Source: Otis tarda (Eukaryota; Chordata; Aves; Otidiformes; Otididae). Taken from it: a stretch of 64,000 bases of DNA. The notes under the pieces are model-generated. The model ran no database searches. It was not told the DNA's origin and saw nothing but the letters and a program-made list of their open reading frames with translations. This document shows, in pieces, positions 13,645 through 26,275 of the stretch; position 1 is the stretch's first letter, and each line of letters opens with the position of its first letter. Made by a program: the position numbers and the translations under genes. The stretch lies in the NCBI GenBank assembly GCA_026413225.1, contig CM048591.1:6649001-6713000 (forward strand), given 5' to 3'.

Positions 13645-15697
13645 CTCATCATCATTGTATCAAGGGGTGTAAAACTAAAGTAAGTCCCTGCACAGGACAT
13701 CCCCCCTAGTCTTAAAGGAAATCAAGAAGAGTAGAAGATGTGTGCCTTTTGAGAGGAAAAAAAAATAATTATTTCCTTTTAAGCAAATGAAAAGATAACT
13801 AGGAGCTAAATCACATTTTTCTATTAACAACACAGGATGAAGGAAATCTCCCTGATCATCATATCTCAGCCCCAAATGAGCAATTCTGTTTGTAATACAA
13901 TCTTTTGAGATTTCTCAGATGAAAAAGCAGGATTTGAGACATTAGAGCAAAAAAAATTTTTACTTCTAGTCTGGTGTCCCACAATTACCTCATTCTTCAT
14001 AAAGCAATCAAGCTGGCTAAAATCCTCTGACAATATCCTAAGCTCTCTGTTTTTAAATCTCCCTGTCTTGTCACCCTATTTCACTCACTTGAATCCTAGC
14101 AACAGTTTTGTTTCCAGTTTTCATCAACAACATGGTTAACTTTTTTTTTTACTGAAACAAGGTCTTGTGGCTCTCCTTTAACAGCCCAGCAACGACACAA
14201 GTAAAATCCGTTAAAGTTTCATGGGAAACAATAGCAAATAAATAAAGTGTTGCAAATTACTGCTAACCAAAGAAGCTAAGGAGAATAGAGGACTTTTATG
14301 AATACATCCATGGAAACTGGCTACAGAGCATTTAGGCTTGTTTTAATGAGCAACAGGACAAGCTAATAATGACTGGAAAGTAACTGGAACACTAAAATCA
14401 ACACATTTCATTGTGTTCAAATGAAAGCCATCTTCAACAAAACATTTTTTTAAAAATCAGTAAATAAAAGGAAAATCTTGTTATTATCACTAGACAATGA
14501 GGAAACTCTAGCAAAAAAAAAAAACTTGGCAAACTTTAAATACTAGTATTATCTCAGATGTGAGGAATTCTGGGTATTACAAGGAATAACCAGCTAGGCT
14601 AAGGAAGAGATTTCAAAACATTTAAAAGGGGGGTGAATGATTTACTTTCTAAGTGAAACAGTAAGGGCAGACAGGTGATAAAATCTAACTTGTATACTTA
14701 ACAGTTGGAGTTAAGATGTACAACACGTCCTAAGTCATTAATGAACTGTGAAAGATACAAGGCCATTACACTATTTTGGGTGGGTAGACAGGAGCCAACA
14801 CTTCACACTAGCCACAGGGTGCCAAAAGGGAGCCTGAGTTTATAAAAGGACATATACATCTGCCCGCTTCCGTAACTGTTCAAGAGTTTGAAAACACATT
14901 TGGACTGCATCCAGATCTCCCCATAGAAGGATAACTAGCTAATCAAAGTTACCTTCTCCACTACATTTGATGTGCTAACTGAAGCTCAAAGTTGTGTCCA
15001 AAAGTCACTTTGCATCCACGTTATTCTAAACTACTCTTAGGTGTAGCTTTGTGTCTACATCTAGGAAATGATGATGGAGAAATGTCAGGTTCAAACCCCC
15101 ACTGAAAAACAGAACCTACTTGCAATGAATATTAAGCTGTCTTGGTCACTTGTACTTAAGCTACTGGGGACTGTGGAAGAATCAGATGAGTTCAGGGTAC
15201 TCCTTCAAGGACAAAAATATCCTGTGATGGAGGAAGAGATGGGATGTGTAGCAAGCTTGATCTTGCAGAGCCAACAGATAAAGGGGCGTGGGTCTGGGAT
15301 CACACCAAGTTTAAGTATGATTCTTGGCCCAGAATGGCAAAGACAATGTAGATAGCCATAAATGCTACCCACTGCCTTATTTGGAGAATCCAGCTTGTAA
15401 AAGTAATCCAGTCTGTAGGGGATTACACCTGTGTACTAAGCCATGAAGATGAAAAGCTTTGCACTATTTGAATACAAATCTGGTTATTGTGTGCACAGAC
15501 TAAACACAGAACTGGGTTACTAATGCTCTTAAAATTCAGGCTCCTGGTTCCAATCAGATAAATTAGTTCTTTTTTAAAGTGTAAGAGAATAGGCTCGTTT
15601 TCACCTCTGGCATGAGAACATGTAGGGGTGTAATGAATCTGGCTCCCAGAAGAGCTGGAAAATTCTGTGAAATATGTGATAAATATTTGCTCAAATG

Positions 15698-15780
15698 CTT
15701 TGGGCCGTGACCCAGCAAAGCATGTGTATGGATGAAAAGCAGATGAGTACTCCCAGCAAAATGAAAGGAGTATCTGTAGA
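15698..15780 (+). repeat. Possible ancient amniote interspersed repeat
   Basis: The blocks 'TTTGGGCCGTGACCCAGCAA' and 'GATGAGTACTCCCAGCAAAA' resemble, from memory, an old repeat common in turtle and crocodilian genomes. That repeat carries a 'GGCCCTGATCCAGCAAAGCA' block followed by 'GAGTAGTCCCATTGA'. Similarity is partial and the family name is not certain. This is inference only. Confidence 0.35.
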
Positions 15781-17722
15781 ATTATTCACAGGTTGAGATC
15801 AAGCATACACTGAAACATTTTCCTGGGTCACTCTGGTTTATGGCTGGTATGAGCATGGACCCTAAGCACAGAACTATTGGTACGATTTATTTCAGACAGA
15901 GAGGAATCATTGCTATTATTGTTATTACTGATACTTTGCAGCCCTCATAGTGGATGTACTTTGACTTTTATAACATTTTTCCTTGATCTTAGGGTGGCTT
16001 GTTCCCATTCCTATGTATCACAAAGTAGTTTATGCTGGCATAACTGCATCTACAATAGGCATTTATGTTGGTGTTTCTGCAACAGTACATCAGAAACTGA
16101 TGAGAAATAAATAAATAGCAACAACAACAAAATCCTTATTCTCCTGTGTGGAACATCTGCACTAAACATGGAGGGCATTCTGTCATGTCCTTTTACTTCT
16201 CAGAAAGAAAAAAACAACCATCAGAAAGGTGCAGGCAAGACTGAATATACAAAACTGCTTCCATACAAGAAGAGATTTAAAAAGACCAAAGATCTTTAGC
16301 TCAGACAAAAAAGGTCTGAAAGGATTGAAAGAGGTCTCCAAATGGTGAAGACGAATAGCGAATGAGTATTTATTGTTTCTCATGGCACAGAAATTACAAC
16401 TAGTCAGACAGAATTATCAGATGGGAAGTTCTAAAAGCAAACAAAGGAAAGGACTTCTATATAAAACAGAATTAATTGTGTAACTTGTTGCCACAGTAAC
16501 TTGTGGATGCCAACCACATCAAGCAGATTCAAAAGATGATTACACAAATTAATAAGAAAGTCATTTCTAAAGGATAGACAAAGATGTAAACACTGTAGGT
16601 GTCAAGGCTATGTGCTGATGGAAGATGGGGAATACTGGGGAAGAATTAGTCTGTGCATGTTCTGCTTCTGGACCCTCCCATGTCATTGTCTATAGGATCC
16701 TGGGCTAGATTGTACAAGGGTTTAGATCTCAGGATAGGCATGGAAACATAATTTGGCATGCCTTGCAAACGTAAATGTATCTTGTCAGTCTCTCATATTG
16801 CTGTCTTGTTGCAGCTAGGCCTACAGCAACTCACACCTACTCTGTGAGTTCACAGGTCCAGTGAAAATAGGTAAGACTGAACTACAATCCTACAAGAGAG
16901 TGAAAGAGGTTCTGACACTAGGTGACATTTGAGCATGGCTAACTAAAAGAGTTCTAAAGGGAACTATATTTAAGAACCCCATCTACAGCCACAGCTTAGC
17001 TCTGCCCTCCTGTGTCGTTGCTCCTGCTTTATGCCCCCCTACACTTCAGCAAGGGGATGAAAAAATACAAAGGTTTGATTTATTGTCAAAAATAGGTGCA
17101 ATGCATATCTAGTTGCCAAATTGCCTAGACAGCACCTCTACATAGGTTTAGAGGACCCTTATTTTCATTTAAAGCACCTCTGTTTTCCATAGGTGCCAAA
17201 TTAGGAGCTACCTTACAAATCCAAGCTTGCTACACTTTTTAACCTGGCAGAACTTTACAGAATAAATTATTTAGGTTTATATATGTAAAGGCATCTAGGT
17301 GCCATTTCACAACCAGAGTAATCATGCTCATGTTCCTAACCTTTTAGGTCTTTTGGTTAACGTCACGGAGGAAAACCCCACCTAGAAAACCTGTGTGAAG
17401 CTGACTTCTACAGTCAAACAGCCCTCTCTTGCAAACATCTGAGAGCCTTCCAGTCTCCTTAGTTGTGATTAATGGGTCTATTCATGTGTGTAAAGTTATT
17501 AGCAGAAATATACATAGAACCAGATACTAAACCAATGAGGAATGAATTAACAGGTTAAAATGGGTGTACAGAGCTGATCGGGTTATGTTCCCTTTTAACT
17601 TCTTTGTAACGAGCAAAATTATTTCTTTATATCCTATAAAGAAAAAACAAGGCCATGCAGAAAACCTTACAGCTGAGAATCCTGTCTGGGGATTGCTAGC
17701 TTTTTTTTTTTTTTTTTTGCCT

Positions 17723-18290
17723 TGTTGTGGGTTCACCTTGGCTAACAGGTAAACTCTCACCCAGCTGCTCACTCACTGCCACCTACCTATCAGAAAGACA
17801 GGGGCAGAAAACAGGAAAAACAGAAGCAAGAAAGCTTGTGGGCTGAGATGAAGACAGGGAGATCACTTACCAGTCACTGTGATGGTCAAAACAGACAGGA
17901 AAATGAACTTGATTTATTGCCAACCAAAACAGATACGGGTAGTAAGAAACAAAAAAAAAGACAAAGTAATATCTTTCCTGTCGCTTTCTGAGAGTATCCA
18001 GACTCCTCTGCCCACCCTGAGTTGCCCAGGGAGGCAGGGGTACAGTCAGCACCTAGCAGTTTCTCTCTCCCGCTCTTTCCTTCTCATAATTTTCCCCTGC
18101 TCGGACATGGGCTCTCCACAGGCCTCAGCTCCTTCAGGAATACCCGCTGGCTCTGGCGTGGGCTCCTCCATGGGCTGCAGCGTGGATATCTGCTCTGGTT
18201 GCCCTGGGCATGGGCACACAGTATATTTCTGAATGATCATGTTCATCAAAACGGCAAGGAGATGTCGTAGAAACTCAAAGCAGAACACTG
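17723..18290 (-). mobile_element. ERVL-type LTR fragment, minus strand
   Basis: The plus strand begins TGTTGTGGGTTCACCTTGGC, the reverse complement of the 3' end of avian endogenous-retrovirus LTRs, immediately after an 18-T run. A minus-strand polyadenylation signal (AATAAA, read as TTTATT) is at 17913-17918. The part from about 18145 to 18205 ('CTCCATGGGCTGCAGCGTGG' and flanks) is the reversed counterpart of the GC-rich internal repeats of the LTR at 35568-36721, so the two belong to related families. The U3 end is not found and similarity fades after about 18290, so the copy is truncated. No internal viral genes are visible, and frames of 80-117 codons here are by-products of GC-rich LTR sequence. 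Confidence 0.72.
17913..17918 (-). promoter_or_regulatory. LTR polyadenylation signal, minus strand
   Basis: AATAAA on the minus strand (TTTATT on plus), about 190 bp inside the LTR end at 17723. This is a plausible position for the R/U5 boundary signal of a retroviral LTR. Confidence 0.55.
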
Positions 18291-18556
18291 CAAAGGGTGA
18301 GTGTGTTAGTAAAGGTTCACTCAGGGAGCATGATTGTCACAGGCGGCCTTCAGGCTGCTAGGAGAGGTACTCCATGGGCAGTGAAAAGTGCATGTCTCCT
18401 GCCAAAAAACAAAACACAACCAAACACCACCATCACACATACACAGAAAAATGGACTTTTGGTTCATATTTAAGGTGGAGGTAAGCCTTCAGTACACAAC
18501 CGAAGGTTTGACAACGTGGCCTAATTAGACATCACAGTTAGGCCCCGGCTGAGGTG

Positions 18557-18589
18557 CTAGAGAGGCTCCAGAAGAAGCTGCCTCTCTAG
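18557..18589. repeat. 10-bp inverted repeat
   Basis: CTAGAGAGGC (18557-18566) and GCCTCTCTAG (18580-18589) are exact reverse complements around a 13-nt loop. A third related copy, 'CTAGAGAGACC', follows near 18638, giving a small cluster of the same motif. Confidence 0.85.
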
Positions 18590-19672
18590 GGATACAATTG
18601 TCCACTGCTTCTGGCAATCTCGGACAGAAATTGCCACTAGAGAGACCACTGGTCTGATCTCTCTGGAAAAATCCAGAATTCCTGTGCTCCTAGATATCAG
18701 CCCAAGTCTTAAATATATGGGGTCATGGTGACTTTTTGGATGTGGGTGTCACTGGTGAAGCTGTCTCATGTACAATTAGGCAGCCCCATCTTCATCTGCA
18801 TCTAGTTTCACAGCTAGGTAACTGGGAGCATAGAGCAAACTCCACTTTTCTTAAGGGATATATGAAAAGATAGCACAACTTCTCCGTTTCTCAACAAGGA
18901 GAGAAGAGGACATTATGCACTACACTTCAGCAGAAAATCTATAGATTAAAAATGAAGAAAAGCTTTAACCAATCTCAGAGGAACAGTTCAGGCAATGGAA
19001 TAAAACGTCAGAAGAACTTGTGTAAACAGGGAAATTATATTCAAGGCAAGATGTGATACCCAATTATTAGGAATGAGAAAAGTCTATGAAATCCATCCTG
19101 CCGCTATTCAGAGAGATGGAGTCCCAGCCTTCATGTGTGTATAGCAGAAGACTACATCTGCAGTTCAAGGAGACAGCAAAGGTGCAAGCACAGAGCTATG
19201 ATATTAAAGGGCAGAGACAACACTCTATTTACAATAAAATAAAGATAATTTACATGTGTTACCAGTTTAAGTGAGAAGATAGGAAATGGAAGCAGGCACT
19301 GTCAGGCTACATTTAGAAGAGCTACGTTTGATGGAAGATTTCAACATGATTCAATTGAGACCTCTGCTACTTTCCTTTTGAAAATTATAGAGTAAAATGT
19401 GCTGTTGAATTGTAAAGGTTTCATCCCCCTTGATGTGTTTTTATTGAACACGACTTGCAGGCTTCAAATTTTAATATTCTGTCCCTAGACTACTGTCACT
19501 CACTGTATCACCCTTCTAAATTCAGAGAGGTTAGGATTTTGGGGAAAATGGCCCAGACAGGAATTAGGACACTTTGTTTATCATAGGACTGTATTGTCAA
19601 AATGTAAATTTATATTTTATAATTCCCATGGGAAATAAAAAGATGGCACTTAAAACCAGAAACATAAACAAT

Positions 19673-19708
19673 AAAAAAAAAAAATGTTGGTTTTTTTTTT
19701 TTTTTTTT
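19673..19708. repeat. A12 run and T18 run facing each other
   Basis: Twelve A residues (19673-19684) are followed by TGTTGG and then eighteen T residues (19691-19708). The two runs could fold into an A/T hairpin. Such tracts are also prone to assembly and length errors. Confidence 0.85.
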
Positions 19709-21404
19709 CCTCACCAACTGCTATGCTCTATAAAAAAACCAAAGCATTTTCTGTTTATATTCCATCTATTTCCCAAGTGCTTGCTTCTTCTTCTCTGGAA
19801 CTTTTTCATCAGGGTTTCAGAATAATTTCATGTCTGTCTTTCCCCCCTAAGCCATCCAATGTGTAAACTTACAGATGGCAGCGTCCTTCTCAGACGTCAT
19901 TTTCATTGCTACTAACTTCTGTGCCTCTGGAGGAGGCCAGCTTATGGTTCTGTTATGCCACTAATGAGTCTCCCATCTCTTCAGCAGTAAACAGTATTTT
20001 TACTAGTCAATATTTGTGCTGCATTGTGCATACAAAGCCCTATGAATCTTGCCCCCACTAGAGAGCACATTTTATGAATCTAAATAGTTTCTTTGTCTTC
20101 TTCCAGAGACTCAGGATTACTGGCCTTTTTTTTTGTACATCTGTAATGTCTTGTGTACTTAGATCATAAATTTTCCATTAAAAAAAAAGCATGCTTGTGG
20201 CAGTGGGCAATCTAACTATCTATATTATTTATTCAGTATCTCTGGAGTAAAAGCTAAATATATTGGCTTTTGACTGGTTAGGTGTGTTCAGTCCCTGTGA
20301 TTCTACCTAGTATAAAACACAAAGCTAGGTCATTTGGAAAGAATGAGCTTTTCCAGGAAATGCTCAAATTTTATATCACTTTCTACAACCACTAGGCTGC
20401 ACTGTAAAAAAATGAACGAGATGGGTTAAAGGAAGCACTAATCAGCCATATTAATACCCTGTGAATGTGAGAGCATAGTATAGACACAATAAAGTACAAA
20501 AGGCTTCTAGTTTATGTTTGTTGCTAAGCAGGATAACTTTGGGTAAAATTAAATAAAATAATATCTTGGCAATGTCCTAATGAAAATACCAAACCATTTT
20601 TCCCAAACATATAACCTGGAATATGAACTCCCTTCATGCTTAATTATAACTTGATAAAGCCAAAAGGAAGTTTACTTTCCCCGTCTCTGCCTTTACCACA
20701 GAACGTCAAAGAAAAGGGAGGGGGGGTGGGAGGAGGAGGGATGGATCTCCTAAAACATGTAATCTGCTCAATTAATAAAGTGAATATAACAGAGTTGCTC
20801 CCTGGGGCCTGACAAATGCACCTGTCGCCATCGCCAGACAACTGATATAAAGTACGTGCCCAGACGCTTTGCCCCTCCACCACTCTCTCTATCTGTATTT
20901 TAAGAAAATAAATCTCTAATTTGAGTTAATGGGGGACTGGGCTGACCTGTTTTTTTTTTTTTTGTAAAAACCCTGATTTGCTGCAACACTCAAGCTGCTC
21001 AGCCAGCAAAAGTTAGCACAGCAAAACCAGGGTTTTTTACAAATGTATTAAATGGAAGAAAGAATATATATGTACTTAAAGAACAGACATTCTCTCCCCC
21101 ATCTGCTGGCTTTTTAACTATGATTTCGTACATCAGCCTTGAGCTGTCATTCCAGCAGATTTAGGACTCACGTGATGGGAACACTGATAAGGAAGTGGTG
21201 CAGGTACGCCTGTGTGTGCAGACTGGTGGCTGTGCCTTGGTGATTAGAGAGGAGATGAAAACATTGGGTCCTCCTGCTGTCATTGACGTGTTCATCCCTA
21301 GACACAGCAGCTAACTTCATCTCCCTGAAGATCCCTTTAAACAGCCAACACAGGGATTGAGTGGTATATACAGGATGAAGAAAGCCTTCTGCCCTTTGGA
21401 TTTC

Positions 21405-21480
21405 ACCTTGTGTGACCTTCAGCAAAGTCATTTAACCCCTTGGGTGGCTCTGTTTTCCAGACTGTAAAAGGGACAGAGTA
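21405..21480 (+). mobile_element. MIR-like core SINE relic
   Basis: The string 'TGTGTGACCTTCAGCAAAGT' followed by 'CATTTAACCCCTTGG' and 'CTGTTTTCCAGACTGTAAAA' and a G-rich GGGACAGAG fits the core of MIR SINEs, where the consensus reads TGTGTGACCTTGGGCAAGTC, then TCAGTTTCCTCATCTGTAAA. MIR is an ancient amniote SINE, known in birds as old low-copy relics. The tRNA-derived head and the 3' tail are not recognisable. Confidence 0.65.
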
Positions 21481-24400
21481 GTCCCATAAAGAACTGACTT
21501 GCATGTATCTTTGTATGACTGTCTCCCTTAGCAGGAATCAGAGCTGTAAGGAGATGATTTTGGAAATGAGATGTTATTATCTAGCTACCTATTTAATAAA
21601 CAAGGTATCTATGGAGATGAAAAATGCTTACTGTAAGCTTAAGTTTTGTCTTCTTGGGCCCTACAAAATAGCTTCTTCTCTAAAGTTGTTGCCATGGGTT
21701 TGGATTTACCTCATTCAGCTGGCCAGGAATGCTTTGTTGTTGCTATGATATTTCATTCACTTTGCCAGTGCTTAGTATCAGCTGTATTTTCAGTGAAGCC
21801 AACTATTCCTTTTATTTCTTATTTTTCCTTTGGTCTTTGCAGTGTAGGAGGAGTTGGGGATCAATGACAAGCTCATTGAACTTTTTTTTTTTTCTTCTCT
21901 CTAGGGGTCTGGCTATTTTTCTCTGTATTTGGTGAGCTTCATGGCTGTAGCTTGCACTCCAAAGATGCCTACAAAATGTTGTATTTGGTGTTTGCCTTCT
22001 TGCCACATGGGATTACAGCTTCAGAAGGAATTTTCTGAGTAGTCCTGCTTGATTTATGCTAAAATTTCTGTAAAATTAAGAAAGATTAAAACAAAACTGA
22101 AGGTGTGAGGCCATCACTCTAGTCAACCATCCTCCACTGATTTTAATACAATTATTCTCATGCCTAGATTAGACATACTGTCACAGACTTTACTGAATGA
22201 AATTCTGCAAAGTATGTAGATGCTTTTTTTTTTTTTTACATAATCTACTAAAATTAGGCAACTATGCAAATGCCTATTTAATGCAAGTAAACGCAGACAT
22301 CCTGGTACTTCTACTGCTTTCAGGTAGCAAGGTGAAACTGAAGATACATTTGCCTAGATTCACGTGAGAGCATAGGTTAGACACAATGAACCAACTCTAA
22401 CTTTTTTTTTTTTAAACCTGAAGCCAATGAAAGCAGAATAAACCCCAGATATAATAAGCTTAATTTCAAGTAAAGGAAAATCCAATGTAAGGTTCCTGCT
22501 GTTCTTCTACTGTAAAGATGTCATTAACTATCTCTTCCCCACTCTTTCCACACGGGATCATATCAGTTTCTATGTTTCCATATTCTAATTTCAGACTTAT
22601 TTTCTTCCAGTCTGAGCACCCAGACTGAGAAGACTGGATAAATAAAGAGCACGAATTCTTTCATCTTGTTAAACTTCAAGCTGGTTGTGCGATCTCACTG
22701 TAGCATAACATGTATCCTTTCAGTATGGCTTAAACACCTTTAATATGTTCTGAGATGATAACTGGACGAAGGATAAGAATGGGATAATATTGAAAACCGG
22801 AGTCCTCTGGCCACATTCTCAGCATAAGTTGTCCTGAATACCATCACATAACACCTTGTTCCTGAGCTGAAGCGGCTGAAGATCCTGTCCTAAACTAGAT
22901 CTGTCTCATCTGAACACCAAAGGAACCTGTATGGTTTTGGAGGTGGAACTGGATTTTGTACCATTGTCATGTCCCAAAATGATGGCTGGTTCAGGCTCTA
23001 CCACAGATCATGTGAAAGCCCATATATACAACACCTTTTGATGAAAAAGCCCCAAATCTGGATTTAAGTTGTAGATAAAATATATATACTCTCACTTCAC
23101 TTGCAAATAGTCAAGAAGCTATGGAACTATCAATCAGAAACTTAATGTTTAATCTGGGATCAAAACAAACTTTTTATATGCTTTTGCCTCCACCTTCCTC
23201 CCCAGTGACAGTAATCCTTAAAAAGTAAATTTATACTTTAAAAGTATGAAGTAGCTTTAGTTATTATGAAATCTAGATTACTGCAGTAGGGTAAGCTCTT
23301 CTGTGCTTTGTGAAGACAAGGGATCTAATGCTTAAAGTGCTGTCATAGATTGCAAGGCACTTTGGCTTTTTTCTGCTTTCTTTGCTACTAGATTTCCTTC
23401 CTGCCCAATTTTGGCCAACTAATTTCAATCTGTGGGTTAAATTTAAAACAGAATCAGTGACACTGCCCCACCTTACAGTGATAGAGGGGACAATATTTAA
23501 ATTCTTCAGTATAAAAGTGGCAAATACAACCTAGACAGCTGAATGATAAATTGAAGAAATATCATTAATAAGCCCCAACAAATTAACAACTAGCCCATAA
23601 GCCAGCACCTTTGTGTCCTCTATATCAAATTCACTGTGCATAATCCTTTCTTGTGCTGAGCTCTGCTGATAAAGGAAGCGTTCGTTAAAAATTATTTAGC
23701 ACTATTCATCATGGAAGCCATACAGGGCTCCTGCTTGTAAGCAGAGGTTTCAAGAACCAGCCTGAAGACTTTGGAAAAAAAATATATAAAATCCCTCTGT
23801 TTAAATGGGGGGGGAGGGGGAAAGAACATTCTTCTACACTTCAGAAGGAGCTTTAAGAAACCAGTTTGGTTTTCAATAGTGCCTCTGTGAATAGAAGCCA
23901 GCTGGTCTTTAAACCAGCATTTCCCCCACCATTTTAGGCATGAAAGCCACTACTCTGATGGAGCGGCAAGGAGGAGAGATAGGGATGGCAGGATACAGTC
24001 AACACACAAAGGAGAAATAAGAAATCCTTTAAACAGGGAATGAAACACACTGTTTGACAGCTAGAAAAGGGGGGAGTGTCAGAAAGGTAAAAGGGCAGGC
24101 TCCACAGGGGTAAGCAGAAATAATGGAGTGTAGAGTAACGGGATGTGAAGGGGTTATAACGATCATGGTAGACAAGTGTGTAGTTTGCAGTGAATAATTG
24201 ATCCAGTGTCTTTATCTTTTAATTTTTTTTTTTACTGTTTCTCATCAAGTAAATCACAATTTTCTTGCAATCTGTTCCATCCTGATGATTCGGTGAGTGA
24301 TTTCTACAATTGTAGCTTAGTCTGTATACTGAACACAAGTAAAATTCATTGTGAATATACAATATCAGAAATCCTGGTTCAGTTTTGATGGAACACATAA

Positions 24401-25089
24401 ATCACACGGTATTGTGTATTTTCTCTAATTAGTGAGCATAACTCTAACAATTGCTGTGACATTTCTCCCAGTTACGTATTCAGAATGTTTTTCATGAATA
24501 TTCTTTTAAAATGGACTTTCTCTCCAAATGTTTATGACAGTAAACTCATTGGCAAGAATACTACTGCAGTTTTTGATGATCTAAGGTCTTAAAATTCCAT
24601 GGTAATTTTTTATTAAAGGGGAAGACATGACATGAGAGATCAGCCCAAATTCCAGCATATATAGTTACTCTCCCTGCATGAAAATATCTGATGTGGTCTT
24701 CACTATATGAACTAGGTCTCTAGACCTCTGCTTGCCTCTCACTGTAGAGACACTTGTGTGCTTGTAACTGAAGTAAATGTGCAGATTTCTCAGATATGAG
24801 ATGGGCTGAAAATACCTCCGAACCAGAAAATCCCAATCACCTATGATGGAAGTTAGAGGGAGAATTACATGCTCAATAAATAAGTAAATATTTGCTTGGA
24901 ATGCTAGGAAGACAATCTCAATGCACTATGCTGAAGCAATTAAAAAAAAAAATTACGAGGGTGGTCTTATTTAATGACAAAATCACAAAATTGCAGAGGG
25001 TAGAGTTCAGCTTAGTGAGACTCACAGAAAAAGAGGAATGCAATTAACACACAAACAACATAATTCAGAGAAACAACAGACAGCAAAGC
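21481..25089. other. Unique non-coding DNA
   Basis: There is no gene or confident repeat. T-runs occur at about 21881, 22225 and 22401 and a G-rich run at about 23808. The frame at 21503-21748 (81 codons) shows no family features. Confidence 0.5.
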
Positions 25090-26275
25090 AGGAATGATGG
25101 TGAGAGGAGTCTGGAGCAAGGAGTACTTACTCTTGGTAGAAAAGTATCAAGTTAGTGAATACTTAAGCAAACTAGACAAATTTAAATCCAAAGGCACTGA
25201 TATAGTGCATCCACAAGTGCTGAGGGGGTTGGATTATGCCATTGTGAGGCCTCTTGAATGATTAGGGCAATTGGGAGAGAAGCTTGAGGATTGGAGGAAA
25301 GCAAAGGTCACTCCCATCTTCAAAAATGGCAAGAAGGAGGGTCTGCAGAATTACAGCCTTGTTGGCCTGTCCTCCTTGGGAAGGTGATGGTTTATTTAAT
25401 CCTGGAAACTATTTCCAGGCACATGAAGGACAAGAAAGACAGGAGTAGTCATCATGGATTCACCAAGGGGGATACATGTTTGACCAATATGGTAACCTGC
25501 TGTGGTGGAATGACTGGCTTGGTAGATGAAGGAAGAGCAGTGGACATTCTCTACCTTGACTTCCATAAGTCTTTGAAAACTATTTCCCATAGGATCCTTG
25601 CAGAGCAACTGAAGAAGTAGGGGCTAGATGAACAGCCAATGAGGTGAATTGAAAAGAGCTTAGAGGGTGGTAATCAGTGGCACAAAGTTTAGTTAGAAGC
25701 CAATCGCTAGCCTTGTATATCAGAGTAGATCTTTACTATTTATCTCGATGATGGGATAGAAACTGTGAAAACTGGGAGGAGTGGTTGGTACACAAGAAGG
25801 ACCTGCTACCATCCAGAGGGACCTCAACAGACTGGAGAAACAGGCTGTCAGGAAACTCATGAAGTTTCAGAAAAGGGAATTGCAGAGTGCAGCACCTCGG
25901 GACGAATAACCGCATGCGCCAGTATATGCTGAGGATTGACTGACTGGCTTTGCAGAAATGTCTCTGAGGGAACAGTTGGAAACCAGAAAGATCATGAGCT
26001 AGCAACATGCCCCTGATCCAAAAAAGGGTCATGGTATCATTGGCTGCATGAGGAAGGCCGTTGTACTGCAGGCTGAGGGACATAATCCTTCCTTCTGCTC
26101 AGGACTGGTGAGACCACACCTGGAGTGCTGTAGCCAGTGCTGGGCTCCCCAGTACAAGAGACACAGATGTACTGTACAGAGTCCAGTAAAGGGCCACAAA
26201 GATGGCAAAAGGGCTGAAGCATCTCCTGTTAGAAGAAAGGCAGAGAGAGCTATGACTGGTAGGACTAGAGAATAG
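25090..26275 (+). pseudogene. CR1 LINE ORF2 reverse-transcriptase fragment, broken
   Basis: This is a decayed piece of CR1 ORF2. The RT entry region is clear: 'DWRKAKVTPIFK'-like sequence around 25290-25330, then HMKDKK, HHGFTKGDTCLTN and GLVDEGRAVDILYLDF in one frame at 25291-25620. That frame covers the palm region and its conserved YLDF block with the first catalytic Asp, and ends in a stop after LAEQLKK. Downstream homology continues in shifted frames. Around 25735-25800 the text passes from the Leu/Asp-Glu-Gly-Ile-type block straight into the Lys-Leu-Gly-Gly block, so the segment that should carry the catalytic FADD residues is missing. The C-terminal region (about 26048-26270; VRPHLECCSQCWAPQYKR, EASPVRRKAERAM) follows. 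Stops, frameshifts and the deletion make it non-functional. Confidence 0.88.

Larger units (their letters stand above)
8529..17722. other. Long unique AT-rich stretch, no gene seen
   Basis: About 9 kb without a recognisable gene. Frames at 10661-10954, 12578-12862, 12840-13109, 13186-13452 and 15068-15355 (85 to 97 codons) have no family resemblance. They cross low-complexity tracts and overlap frames on the other strand, so I do not call them genes. The stretch holds a perfect hairpin at 13617-13644, a possible ancient amniote repeat at 15698-15780, T-runs at about 12970 and 14140, and an 18-T run at 17701-17718 abutting the LTR fragment that follows. Confidence 0.55.
18291..21404. other. 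Unique non-coding DNA
   Basis: No gene is visible. The part 18300-18400 may be a decayed continuation of the LTR (a further 'CTCCATGGGCAGTG' block near 18370), but I cannot support it. It contains a 10-bp inverted repeat at 18557-18589 and an adjacent A-run/T-run pair at 19673-19708. Confidence 0.5.

Noticed and set aside
17879-18288. Frames of 80-117 codons on both strands
   Set aside because: These are by-products of the GC-rich LTR fragment at 17723-18290.
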